NCBI GenBank assembly: GCA_021018815.1
Contig: JAITYX010000030.1
Span: 5,231,501 to 5,295,500, forward strand
Length of the DNA: 64,000 nucleotides
Origin: Talinum fruticosum
Lineage: Eukaryota > Streptophyta > Magnoliopsida > Caryophyllales > Talinaceae
Reading direction: 5' to 3'
Shown here: positions 1 through 11,649 of the stretch, in pieces
Layout of the letters: every line of letters starts with the position of its first letter
Numbering within the stretch: the first letter of the stretch is position 1
Notes under the pieces: model-generated
The model's input: the letters and a program-made list of their open reading frames with translations, nothing else
Told to the model about the DNA's origin: nothing
Database searches by the model: none
Position numbers and translations under genes: made by a program

Positions 1-201
1 TGCATACGTACACACGTGAGCAGAGATACATAGATATGCATGCATGAAGCTTTTTTTCTTGGATGAAATACAAGCATACTTTAATACATCTCCAAATTTT
101 AAATGTTTTGGGTCAATCGGTTGAACGCAATTGAAAAGATTTGACCATTTAACTAGCTAGTTGACCCACTTCTTTAACCGATGGCTCATTTAGACGTATA
201 T

Positions 202-1633
202 TCAGACAACACTGGTGGTAAAGAGAGCGGTCATGAACTCCTCATCTGATTCTAGAGCTTCCATTGACTCTGGTGGTAGACATATCTCCAGATCTACACT
301 TCCTCCTCCTTCATTTCCCGGATAACTTATCACAAGACCTGGAAAATTTGTTCATAGACCGGCCACTACTAACTGCCACTGGTTTCCCGAACCCAAATTC
401 ATTCCCGTACATGTCAAATCTTGGAGAATTTATCATCAACACAGTACGTAAAAAGGAGGAAATCTGCTCGAGTTGGTAGAGAAACGGAGACTGCACCCAG
501 TTCTTTAGGAAATCGGTGACAGCCTCGTTTGTGTGGCTTGCTATGCATTGGTGCACCGGTAATGCTGCCAACCCTAGGCTGTGCTCTAGAAGTTCACCTA
601 CTGTTGTGTTTGCTTTGATTATATTCATCGAGTTTCCAAAGTAGTTTTCAGCCAAAGGTGGATTTATTCTGTGCCTATTATTAATCGCTAATCCACAATG
701 GGTAACTTGGTCGTGAGATGAGCAGTTTCCTCGAGCAAGGTACCGCCACACCAGTGCCATTAGGGCTTGAAAGGAAGACATTTTGTGCCTACTGCTTTCT
801 TCATTAGCCCTTGCTTTTAAACCTTGCCATAGACTCGGATGAAAAATGGAAGAATCTTTCTTTGAAGGCAGGTGGTTCGTACCTACTAATGACGTCATCC
901 GGGTGGGTAGGGAAGCGGGATGCCAATCCCATAACCATTTTGATACCAACAGTTATAGACGGGTGGACGTGAAATAAACATTTTTTTTCTCATTTCTTTT
1001 ATGTATCTCGGACCACATTTTCCAAAAATGCCAGAATGAGATTCCATCTGCAACTCCACGGTTCATCTGCAACTAAATGGAAGCTCGGTGACCTGAACTG
1101 ATAACAAAGGTTGGATGTGGCCGTCATGGTTTGTGGCTCCGTTATGGTCAAATAAAGATTGAACCACCTTAGGGACATAGGTTGGTGAGAGAATATCGAA
1201 CATGGTTATATCTAAAGTAGCATGGACAAACTGACTCCAGGATCCTTCTTGCAATCAACAAAGACCATACACTCGTGTCGAGTTTCATCTACCTGAGTGA
1301 CAAGCTGACCGGCCAGTGAGTAGAAATGGACGAGGTTGTGAGAGAGGGAATCCTTGAGACTTTCGAGGAGACTCGAGATCGAGCAATGCTGGGGTTTAGG
1401 GTACAAGAGTCCATTTTGGATGCAGGTGGCCGAGAGGAAGGGTAGATCCCATGGAGTTAGGAAATAAGGCTGCTTTGATTCTTTGGTGTCATACTTTGGC
1501 TTGATGAAAGTTTCTGATATATGCTTAACGGTGGTGGTGGCGGTGGTGGTGCTTAAGTTTACCCTGTGATTTTGGAGCTTAGGCTCATGGAGTTGGAGGG
1601 TAAACACTTCCTTTTGGTGATTATGGAAGGCAT
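202..1633 (-). pseudogene. BAHD acyltransferase pseudogene, copy 1 (EPS1/At3g50280-like)
   Basis: BAHD enzymes move acyl groups from acyl-CoA to alcohols or amines in the cytosol. The N-terminal block (1212-1607) has ISETFIKPKYDTKE, then TPWDLPFLSATCIQNGLLY and the LVHFYSLAGQL segment, as in EPS1/At3g50280-type proteins. The next piece (1063-1254) is in another frame, and the C-terminal block (311-949) in a third. The catalytic HxxxD is damaged: the bases at about 1032-1060 read NRGVADG where the near-intact copy at 25-26.4 kb has NHLIIDG, so the His is Arg, and the preceding strand is partly deleted. The DFGWG structural motif reads EFGFG. A last shift breaks the C terminus; the old stop is probably at 202-204. 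The likely start is the ATG at 1631-1633, which aligns with the start of the 25-26.4 kb copy but runs into an early shift. Sequence upstream to about 1.71 kb resembles the flank of that copy. Confidence 0.88.
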
Positions 1634-1639
1634 TTTGCT

Positions 1640-2853
1640 TTGGAGATGGAACGAACTAAAATCGACCCCTTGGTTTAGTCCTTTTTGTAATATGTAAGTG
1701 GGCCTCCCTTAGCCTGCCAAGTAGCTCAAAGCTTCGGGAGGATGATCATACTTTACAGTCTAACTATTTAATTTCAAAATTCATAAGTTACATTTTGATT
1801 GAAAAATTAAAATATATCAGTCCGAAAATAGTTCAAGTAGCTTTAAACTCAAGCTTATTAATTATTCAAATGAGCCGAGCTAAGCATAATAAAGATTGAC
1901 TTGTAACAGGAAAATTTAAATCATGTAAATATATTATTTAATTTTAGAACCAAACTGTAAGTACAATCGATACGCTTAGGAGTCCATTTTATCACTAGAT
2001 CAAGCCTTTTGTTTACTATGCATTATAGAAACATCACATACGAACACTATAATATTATTACTAATAAAATGACGTACATCTTATTACAAGATGTACCTTA
2101 CGTATATATCTTACGTTAATTTAAAAGTTGTATTATTATATATTAAATTGAAAAATAAGGGTAAGATAGAATAATATATAAATGGTGTTACAATTTACAA
2201 TTATACAATATCATCCTTTTATCTATTAATATTTACAAATATAAAATTACATATATGATATATTTTCATAAATATTTATTCCCAATAAAATATAATTTTT
2301 ATTCCCGACTACTTATTCGACAAAATATAAATTTATACTAAAATAAGACGCTTAAAAATCTCATTACCTTTTTTGGAAGGGGTGAAGGTGAAAAAACCTG
2401 TCAGTCGTCACATTTGTACTTGGCTTGCAATTTCTAAACAGATTTTTTTGTTTTGGTTTGTCACATTTTATTGTCGTCTTATGCACAAATGTGACTCATA
2501 TACTCGCATACATTTTTATAACAACTAGTTACAAATGCCCGCAATTTCTAAAAAATAAAATTATTATAAATTATATTTTATTTTGTTAATTAAATTGTAT
2601 AGAAATTAAGTTATATTTTTTCTAATAAAGAAAAGTAATTGGACTTTTTAAATAAAAAAACTTTAATAATTAATAATAATTTTTTTACCCAATCAATCGA
2701 CTTTATTAAAAAAGATTACTTTTTTAGCCAAAAAGTCGATAGCAAAATCGCGAATTAACTTGTTAATCTCATAGTATATCACAGTATTGAGAATGATACC
2801 AATGAGTTGTATTTGTTTATAAATTCTCCCTGCTAAAATTCTTAGTACGTCCA
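1640..2853. other. AT-rich intergenic DNA, no gene seen
   Basis: This is the upstream side of BAHD copy 1. The first ~80 bases resemble the upstream flank of BAHD copy 2 (about 26.40-26.48 kb). The rest is AT-rich without a coding signal. It ends at the left target duplication of the LINE. Confidence 0.6.
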
Positions 2854-2907
2854 TTTTTTCAATATATTACTTTTTTTTTTTTTTGAAATAGGATAAGCAT
2901 ACAACTA

Positions 2908-5900
2908 TTAGACAGCCCTTCTCTCAAGGGTTCTGCTTACGTTGTCCTCCATAAGAATGGAGAGAAAAGTAGAAGAGGGAAAAGAGTCCCGGGAAAAAGA
3001 AGAAGAAGAACCGAGCAAATATTTAGCCACCCAATCCGCAGCTCTATTACCCTCACGGTAAACATGTCTGTATAAGGATATGATGACAGCTCCGAAGATA
3101 ACACAAAGTATCATGAATTAGTGTCTGAATCTCCCAAGGTGGATGAATTTCTCCTCTTATTGCTTTAATGACCACTTGGTTATCTCCTTCAAGGACAATA
3201 GACCGGAATCCTGCTTGAATTGCTACTCGTACCCCATTCCTCATAGCCGTTGCCTCCGCCACCAGGACTGAAGCTGGTCCCAAATTAGAAGCTCCAACTA
3301 GAAGAAATCTTCCTTCCCAATTTCTAATTACGAACCCTCCTGCCGCTGTCGATGAAGATTTTGACCCATCGAAGTTGATTTTGATGAACCCTCCCGGTGG
3401 TTTATGCCATCTAATAAGTGTAGGAGGCTTAGCGAGAGTAGGAGTAAAGGATATGTAGGTAGAAGAGAACCGATCGTCCAACTTCCCTCTAGTTTTCCAT
3501 TCGGCCCAGCTCCTTTTTGCACGTAAAATTGTAGCCATTGAGTTAAAACCCCTATTGTTGAAAACCACATCGTTTCTGCTCTTCCGGATGCTCCAAACCA
3601 AATAGATCGCCCTTGCCAATAGGTTTGGTTTGTGTGTCATCCGTAAAAAGACAAAATATCATTTAGTGATGTATTCCTATCATGATTGATATTACAATCA
3701 AGCCATTTCTGCTGATAAGCTTTGTTCCAAGTCTCTTTAATAACAGGACATTGTGAAAATAAGTGGTCAATGGATTCATTATCTTGGTAACATAACGGGC
3801 TTTTTGGATCTATGATGATGCCTCTTTTAGCTAAATTATCCTTTGTTGCAATAGCCCTATGACATACTTGCCACATGAACAATTTAACTTTAGGTAAGAC
3901 ATCCAGCCCCCAAATCCAGGAGGAGGCCCACGACATCTCCTCCGTGGGAGGTAAATAATGGGCATTCCACGTGTCCGACTTAGTTGTGAAAGATCCACTC
4001 CCGAGAGTCCCCAACAAACAGTGTCTTCGAAGTCATGGCAAGGTATTGGAATACTCTTAATCATCTGACAAATATCCGGTGGGAGAAAGGCATGAAGTAG
4101 ATGAAAATTCCAATGTTTATCATCTGTGAAACATGTATTAACTATAGCGTTTAAAGGAGGAATTCCTAGTATATTACTATCATAATATTCCAACAGTGGA
4201 GAATGTCCACACCAAATATCATACCAAAATTTAGTAATTCTACCATTACCAATCTTCCATCTTAAACCTTTTTGAATAACTCCCTTTCTTTAAGTAAGCA
4301 TTTCCAAGCCCGAGAATCCGACGACTTGGTTTTTCTAGAAAAAAATCTGTGTTCAGTGGATACTTAGCATGCATCGTTTTAGCCCAAAAATTATCAGGTT
4401 CGTAAAGATATTTCCATATGAGTTTGCACAGAAAAGCTTTGTTCACTGCCTCTGCTTTCCTTAACCCTAACCCACCCGACCTTTTAGGCCTGCAGATTTT
4501 ATCCCGGGATATAAAATGTAAACCCTTATTATCATGAGATTTTTTCCAGAAAAACTCACGATTAATCTTGTCGAGCGCATTTGTTGTAACTTTTGGAAGC
4601 TTAAAACATTGCATGGTATGAGCTGACAAAGATTCCAGATTTGACTGAATAAGAATTACTCTACCTGCTTTGGTCAAAGAATTGGCTTTTCAATTTTGAA
4701 GTTTGCCATCTGCTTTCGAAACGATGTTCGAAAAAGTCATAAAATTTGATCGTCCTTTAAAAAATGGACAACCTAAATACTTACCCAAAGAATCCCTATG
4801 AGGGATATTAAAGATAGAAGCTACTGTATTCCTATCAGCTGCTGTAGCATTTTTAGAGAACACAAGAGTGGACTTATGAAAATTAATAAGTTGCCCTGAT
4901 TGTGCATAGAATTCAGTTAGGATAGAATTAAGTTGGAAACATGTCTCCTGATTTGACTTACAAAAAAGTAGGCTATCATCCGCAAAAAGTAGGCAAGGAA
5001 TCTTTGGGGCCTGTGGGCAAATTTTAATACCGATTCCGGACTTTGGCTGTAATGCCGCCTGCTGAAGTCTATACGCTAGCACATCCATACGAGATAATGA
5101 ACAGGTAAGGAGAGAGGGGATCTCCTTGTCTAATGCCTCTTGATGGTCGGAAAAACCCACAAGACTCATCATTAATCATGATGGAGTAAGAGACTGTGGT
5201 AATGCACTCTCTTACCCAGCTTGATCCATTTTTTATGAAAACCTAAATCTCTCGAGACAGGCAAATATGAAATCTCATTCAATTCTATCATAAGCTTTTT
5301 CCATGTCCAATTTGAGACCAATATACGCTTGTTTATTACCAAATTTATTAATAACTTCATGAGCCAAGAGAATATTATCATGAATGTTTCTGCTTGGAAC
5401 AAATGCATTTTGAAAAAGACTAATAATCTTCTGAAGGATGAGTCTTAGTCGGTTAACTAAAACTTTAGCAATAATTTTGTATAAGCTACTACACAAGCTT
5501 ATTGGTCTATAATGAGAAGTCAAGGTGGGATTTGAATTCTTAGGAATTAAGGCTATAAACGTGTGATTAACTTCTTTAAGAAGCTTACCATTAGTAAAAA
5601 ACTGGGAGACATAATTAACAATATCGTTACCGATGTTGTCCCAATGATGTTGGAAGAACCCTGCTCCAAATCCATCCGGTCCTGGCGCTTTAGCAGGATT
5701 CATTTGAAAAACTCGCTGTTTTAATTTCTTCGAAGAAAATGGAGATATCAGATTCAAATTATCGTTGTCTGAAATAAAAGGAATCAAATTGGTGGTGACC
5801 ATATCAGAGGAAGTCCTTTGAGAACGAAATCTATTGGTAAAATCCAAAATGAATTTCTGCTGGATACTACTTTTGTCGGTGATCCAACTCTGCCGCATTA

Positions 5901-7031
5901 TCTTTGATTCTTTCAATATATCTCCTTCGTTTTTAAACGCACAATTTCTATAGAAGAATTTAGAATTTCAATCTCATTTCGTAAGCCATTCTTTCCTACA
6001 AAACTTTCCCCAATACTTTTGGTTGAACATAAGCAACCTCTCCCTCTGTTTAATAAGCCTAGAATGCCAATGTAATAATCGGGAACTACAGGGATCATTG
6101 ATTAAATTATCCTCTACTTTTTGCAATTGGGAGGAGTTTCTTTCCACGCGTTGACCATAATTACTACAAACTCGAGCCACCCATTTTTTAAGATGCACCT
6201 TAATATTTTTCATTTTGCTTACAACCTTGAACATACTGGTACCTCGAGTGCCGAGTTCCATTGATCTTTAATAATTTTTTTGCTTACCAGTGATTTTGGT
6301 ATCTAAAATTCCTACAACGCCTATAGATAATTTCTGGGTTTGTGTTTAGAAATAAGTAACTATGGTCCGAGCAAGAGAAGGGTCCATGCTAAACTTAACA
6401 AGAGGGATAACTGTTAAGCCAGTCTCTTCTTGCTATCACTCTATCTAGTCTTTCGTAGATAAGCTGTCCTTTAATAAATTTCTTCCAAGTAAACAACCTG
6501 CCAACAGAGGGAATGGATTCACCTTGAATAGATGATAAAAAATCTCTCATTCGATACACATTAGAAAGGGATAAATTTTTCCCTCCCATCTTTTCAATGA
6601 GATTCTCCATTGAAGTCCCCTAGAATATACCATGGCAAATTCACAAGAGAATCAAGCTCCTTGAGGTGATTCCAAAAGTCCTCCTTATCAATGACCTGAG
6701 CTGGCCCATATATTCCAGAAATAACACATTCCTTTTGATTACTTTTGTCAAACACATATAAATGTATTGTTCTATGATCTTTAGCCAATACTCGAGTTGT
6801 AATACTAGATGAATTCCAAAGTACCCACAATCCACCGCAATGATTATGTGGGAGAGAGAATTCATAATTATCATAACCAAGGGAAGGTAATATTTTCACC
6901 TAATTATGAGCATTAGTCATTGTCTCAATAATAAACAGGATATTTGGATGAAATTTTTGATTAATCACAAGGATTTCCTGTTTAACTTGCTGTCGTTTAG
7001 CACCTTGAACATTCCATGCAACAATTTTCAT
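2908..7031 (-). pseudogene. LINE ORF2: endonuclease, reverse transcriptase, zf-RVT, RNase H (broken)
   Basis: ORF2 encodes the enzyme that nicks DNA and copies the LINE RNA. It begins with MKIVAWNVQGAKRQQ at 7031 (APE-type endonuclease, catalytic Asn in WNVQG). Further endonuclease motifs are ETMT, IYGPAQ and GDFN (about 6.6-7.0 kb). The reverse transcriptase at 4.69-5.92 kb has KAPGPDG, LIPKNSNP, HYRPISLC, LKLDMEKAYDR and FADD in LLFADDSLLF. A zinc-binding zf-RVT domain with HLFSQCPV lies at 3.64-4.19 kb. The RNase H domain at 2.9-3.57 kb has FDGS, AEATAM, EGDN and a final NRAADWVAKYL, so the acidic residues look intact. Multiple shifts and stops split the frame at about 3.1, 3.6, 4.2, 4.7, 5.2, 5.9, 6.3-6.6 and 6.9 kb. 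The total length, about 1,370 codons, is normal. Confidence 0.9.
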
Positions 7032-8685
7032 AGAAAAATCAACGAAGGCCCCCAACAATACACAATGTTGGGAGGTGGAGGACATGCAATAATTGTCAAA
7101 AGGAGATGAATCCAAAAACACAACCCGTGTAATCTCCAGGGACGAAAAAGGCGCAGATTATACACCAACAAAGCCACAACTGTTTAAGGCTCCAATAGAA
7201 GATCACCAACCCAGTGATATAAACAAACCATGATAAAATGAAAAACCTGAGAGAACCACTACAACAAGTATTCCAGTTACATATGATGATATACACCTGC
7301 CTCTGCCGGTAAACCATGCCTGTTGTGTCGGTTTGCTTGATCCAGATGAATCGAATAAAAACTAAAAATTAAACACAGCTTGTAGAGCAAGGAACAGGCC
7401 CTTTTCAGGGTGGTCGAAATTATAGACTTGGAAGATTCAGGTGAAGCTGAATCTTCTCTCGCATAAACAGATCACATAGAAGGAAGAAACATACATTTAA
7501 AAAAACTGCCAAAAATAGGTCCTGCCCCTCCAAGCAAACCACATGCTTTTGAGGTGTTTCTTTGTACATCTTCTCCGCAATCCACTGTACCGAATCCACA
7601 ACCTGACAATAACATTGAAAATTGACCTGAACTTAGTAATGTGAACCCAACGCAGATTTCAAGGAGAGCAAGCAAGGAACCCAACTGCACTAAGGTACCC
7701 AGCAGTCATCACCAATACACCCCAGTGTAGCAGAAAAGATAGAGCACCAGCTAGAAAAGAAGAGAAAAGGTCTCGGAAAGATCAAGTCTATCCTCATCAA
7801 CAAATCTTGTACTTGGCGGCAAGAACCTTTGTGGCTTCCAGCCTTCATCGGGGTAGTCCACAAAGATACTGCTGCCACCAAAGTAAAAGCACCTCTAAAA
7901 CCAGCAAAATAGAAAGTGCATCCCCAGCTAACATTATGAAATTCACTAGAGATTTTCTGATCATCATGGTCCAACAGGAGAAGAAATAAAGACCATTCAC
8001 TCTATACAACCCAATCAGATGCATTCAAATAATAGAAGACCAAATAATAGAAGACCTGAAGAGAGACGACAAAAAAGGAAAAATAAGTTCAGCATCCACA
8101 AGCCATCTTAGAAGGACACAGTCATCACAACAATAAACATGAGTAAAATACAGTCGGAGCATTGCCAAGATCAACAGATCACAAGGCCCCATTAGCATCC
8201 ATAAGCAAAAACAGGGCCAGAAAAGAAAGAGATCATATAAATGACAAACAAGAAAAGTGCGAGGCAAAAATAAGTACTTATGGCCTGGCAAATTAGAGAG
8301 GAGAACCTCAGAAAACCCATTTCCAACCAAAATGCCGAAAACCCAAACCTTAAAGTAAAGGCTGGAAAAAGTAGGAGATGTAAAGATAGTCATCTGGCCC
8401 ATGTTACCATCAGAGCTATAAAATTCAATTCTTAATATACACAAAACAAGGGAAATTGGATATTTCAATGTAATAGGACCATAGCAAGAAGGATACGATC
8501 TTTCATAGTTGATTGCATGAATGCACACATTCTCTCCATGATAAGTATAGCTAGAAGAGCAAAAAAACTCCATAATAGTAGTCAACCCATTCATTTGTAA
8601 CCCACAAAATAAACCACCCCAACCATCATTGCAATAGAAGGAGAGGATCAGAAATTTAGATAGGGTAGAAGTAGAAGAAAAGTAC
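7032..8685 (-). other. LINE inter-ORF spacer, left part
   Basis: This sequence lies between LINE ORF2 and the nested TG...CA element. With 11378-11650 it makes a spacer of about 1.9 kb between ORF1 and ORF2. Several open frames occur by chance and none resembles a known LINE domain. I see no second insertion with clear ends here, but one is possible. Confidence 0.5.
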
Positions 8686-11377
8686 TGTAACAACCCGACC
8701 CTAAATCACATTATTTAACTTATTAATTACGAGATTTATATAATTGAGCGCGTGCACTTCAATTCCCTATTTAAATTATTTTTATGTATACGTGTTATGC
8801 AGCTCGAGCAACGAAGTGGCCTTAATAAAAACCTCATAACAATAATTATAAATTACACATATGTAAACTTCAAAAATTTACATGAGTTGGCATATAATTA
8901 CAAAGTCGCTAATATTACTTTTCGAGCGAACAATTATATTTATAAATTGTAAACATCGTCAGTAAAATTTAACAAAATTTAAAAGTAACAAAAATAACAA
9001 ATAAATAAATGAATACATAAAAATAAACATAAAAATAAAAATAAAATAATGAATTGATCAAATTTTTTAGAAAAATCCAGAATTGGATTAATCTGGAAAC
9101 TGAAAAAAAAAAAAGAGAGGCGGTTAAGATCAAATTAATCGGGCAATGCAATTTCAATTTCCTCTGTTCCTCCCGTTCCTCTGCTCCTCCCTCCTCTCGC
9201 TCTTCCTGTCTCTCTGCCCCTCCCTTCCTCCCCTGCTTCCTCTTCCTCGCGGCACCTTCTCCGGACAGCACAGCGAGCGACGCCGGCGGGAGACCGGCGC
9301 CGGCCGTCCGTCGTCCCTCTCTCGTCTCGCTTCCTCCCTCTCTCGCGCTCTCGCCGTCTCTCTCTTCCTCCCGCTAGGCGCTGCGGGACTCCCTGCCGCG
9401 GCCACCTGACGGCCAACCACCAGCCGCAGCGACCGCCGGAGTTCATCGCCACCTCGCCAAGTGGTTGCCGGTGCAACTGCCGACCACCACCACCCCCTGC
9501 TCGACCTCCTCAACTTCTCCTCTTCGAATCTGAAGGTAAACACGCTAAACCCTAAATTATCAAGTTTTTGATTTATTTAGGCAATTGTAACTATAAATTG
9601 AAGCATATGACTTAGAAGTATGTGTTGAGTGAATTTGAAGATCGATTTTGAGAAATTCGAATTGGTGTGGATGGTGGAGTTGTGGCTTTGATGGATTGAT
9701 TATGTATAAATGCGAAGGAATGTAATTGCTATTGAGAAATTATAATTTAGAGAATGGAACTAGGGATGTTTTGTTATATAATGGAGAAATTGGATGGGTT
9801 CTGATATTTTGAGGAATAACTAGACTGAGCAAACGTAGGGCGAGTATATGTATAAGTGGAACTAGCTAATGTGTAAGTGCAAAGGGGCGAGAGAATAGTT
9901 CAATTATTAAGCATGCCTAATTGTGATTGCGAATGTGAATTTTGTGGTGAAAATAATGCTCATGACCTTAAGTTGGTATATGTGTGAATTTTGAGCAATT
10001 TGGTTAATTATGAAACCTTCCTATGGAAAGGCATTTGACGGATTAATTAACCACTTGACTATGAGTTCTGAGTACGAGAGAAGAGAGAAGTGGGGAATGA
10101 ATTAAAAATAAGTGTTTGTGCATATATATGCACACCATTTTTAATCCAAGTCAGCTAGCAAATCGAATCACACCAACATCATTGGGTATTTAGTTAGCCT
10201 AATCAACCTCTTTAATTAATATAAATTGTATTCAATAATTGAAACGGAATCAACGCAAGTAAAGCCGAGTAATACAAACATTAGTTTAATCGATTTTCAT
10301 ACGAATATAGGAAATGAAATAAATTGTTAAAGCTTATACAAACTCAAGCATTAAAACTCAAGAAAACATTATTAACCCTAGAAATCTATTTTAAACAGAA
10401 CTGAGGCCACTTCCGTTGCCGAATAGCTGGTGACTCAAATTTTTGCAAAAGGGGAGAAACAAATATCATCAGCTCGAGTACGTTCGTTGCCTGTGCCTTC
10501 GAAAACTCACATGTTTCATCAAATCTCAACATTTCTCATATATAGAACTAATAATAAATCATTTGCAAATCAAGTTTTGCCACCTAATCAAGTGGTCCCC
10601 GCCCAATTATCAATTATCGTGGCTTATGCCCATCAATTATCAATAATCGGGGCTTATGCCCAACCCGCGCGACTTCAACTCGGGTTTTCGGTCGGCCCGG
10701 GAGGTGTGCACCTTACTAAGATCGTATCAATTATCAAGGGGTTCCACTTTCAGATAATAACCGGCAAGTAAGTTTTACTTACATTCTCTCCCCCGATTTC
10801 AAATTAAAATGAATTGAAATGCGCGCGCTCAATCAATATATTCTTCAAAGTTATTTTATAGTACGAGAATGTTCGTATCGAGTTTCGACTCACTCTTCCA
10901 AATATTTTACTGTTTTTGTTTTAGGAAGAAGCATTGGTGAACAATCAACCATTTACTAAGTCTCGACGAAGGCAAACCCTAGCTAGCCACGTGACACTCG
11001 CAAATCTGAAGGTTCATAGACGCTCACAGTGATTTTACCGTCAACCGGGGTTTAGGTATGACCTTGGGAATTATTATACATTGTACATTATCTTGTGGAT
11101 TAGACAAAAGTCTAGGTTGTATAAATATTATATTGCTAAACCCGTAAACTGTATTTTGGGATGTCCTCACTACTTGGGTAATAAGTAATTACCCCTAACA
11201 GGATCATTGGAAATATAACAGTGGATGCACCAAATTGTATTTCTTTTATTTCAAATTATTTAGCCTTGTCCTATTTTTAGGACGGCGGTAGCGCCTTCGA
11301 TCGTTACCTTCCGCTGCGACCTTACGTAATAGTCCCTAATGAGGGGTTATTAAGTAATGGTGATTGGGGGCGTTACA
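8686..11377 (+). mobile_element. 2.69-kb TG...CA element, copy A (probable large solo LTR)
   Basis: It begins TGTAACAACCCGACCC and ends GGGGGCGTTACA, with an exact 5-bp duplication AGTAC at 8681-8685 and 11378-11382. Both flanks are LINE spacer. TG...CA ends with a 5-bp duplication are typical of LTR retrotransposons. No gag or pol is present, which fits a long solo LTR. A second copy lies inverted at 59803-62655 and matches over the start, an internal GC-rich block near 10.57-10.72 kb and the last ~150 bases. Inside are a CT-rich tract (9160-9530), a splice-donor-like AAG|GTAAAC at 9536 and an acceptor-like TTTTGTTTTAG ending at 10924. Open frames in the CT-rich tract are compositional and on both strands. 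It could also be a non-autonomous element rather than a solo LTR. Confidence 0.82.
9536..10924 (+). other. Possible intron inside TG...CA element copy A
   Basis: The donor context GAAG|GTAAACACG lies directly after the CT-rich tract. The acceptor has a T-rich run ending in TTTTAG|GAAGAAGC. The same two signals occur at matching places in copy B (60274-61812 on the minus strand). Conservation of both signals suggests a spliced transcript, but this is inferred. Confidence 0.35.
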
Positions 11378-11649
11378 AGTACAAAGTCCATAAACTGAAA
11401 AGCAATAGAACAACATGAAAGACAATACAACAGCACCCCTCCTCTGTGAAGACAGAGTAAGAGTTAAAAGAAAACCCCCATCCCTACAAAACCCACCCAA
11501 CCTGAAACCCAAGGGAAACCCGAAACCGAAAAGGGGAAAACAACCTGAATCATGCACAAGACACAGGGGAGGAGGGAGATACAAACAAACATCATGCCTA
11601 AAACAAGCCTAACACTAGAAACAGCATAACCCAAAAAAAACCCATACAA

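Noticed and set aside
2709..2730. GATTACTTTTTTAG match between 2711 and 14139
   Set aside because: A short A/T-rich match outside the true 17-bp LINE target duplication; probably chance.
8025..8693. 222-codon minus-strand frame in the LINE spacer
   Set aside because: It is Phe/Leu/Cys-rich, with no domain and no match to ORF1 or ORF2 motifs, and it runs into the nested element.
9146..9543. Open frames on both strands in the CT-rich tract
   Set aside because: Long frames exist on both strands at once and encode only Ser/Leu/Pro or Arg/Glu-rich sequence. Composition explains them.
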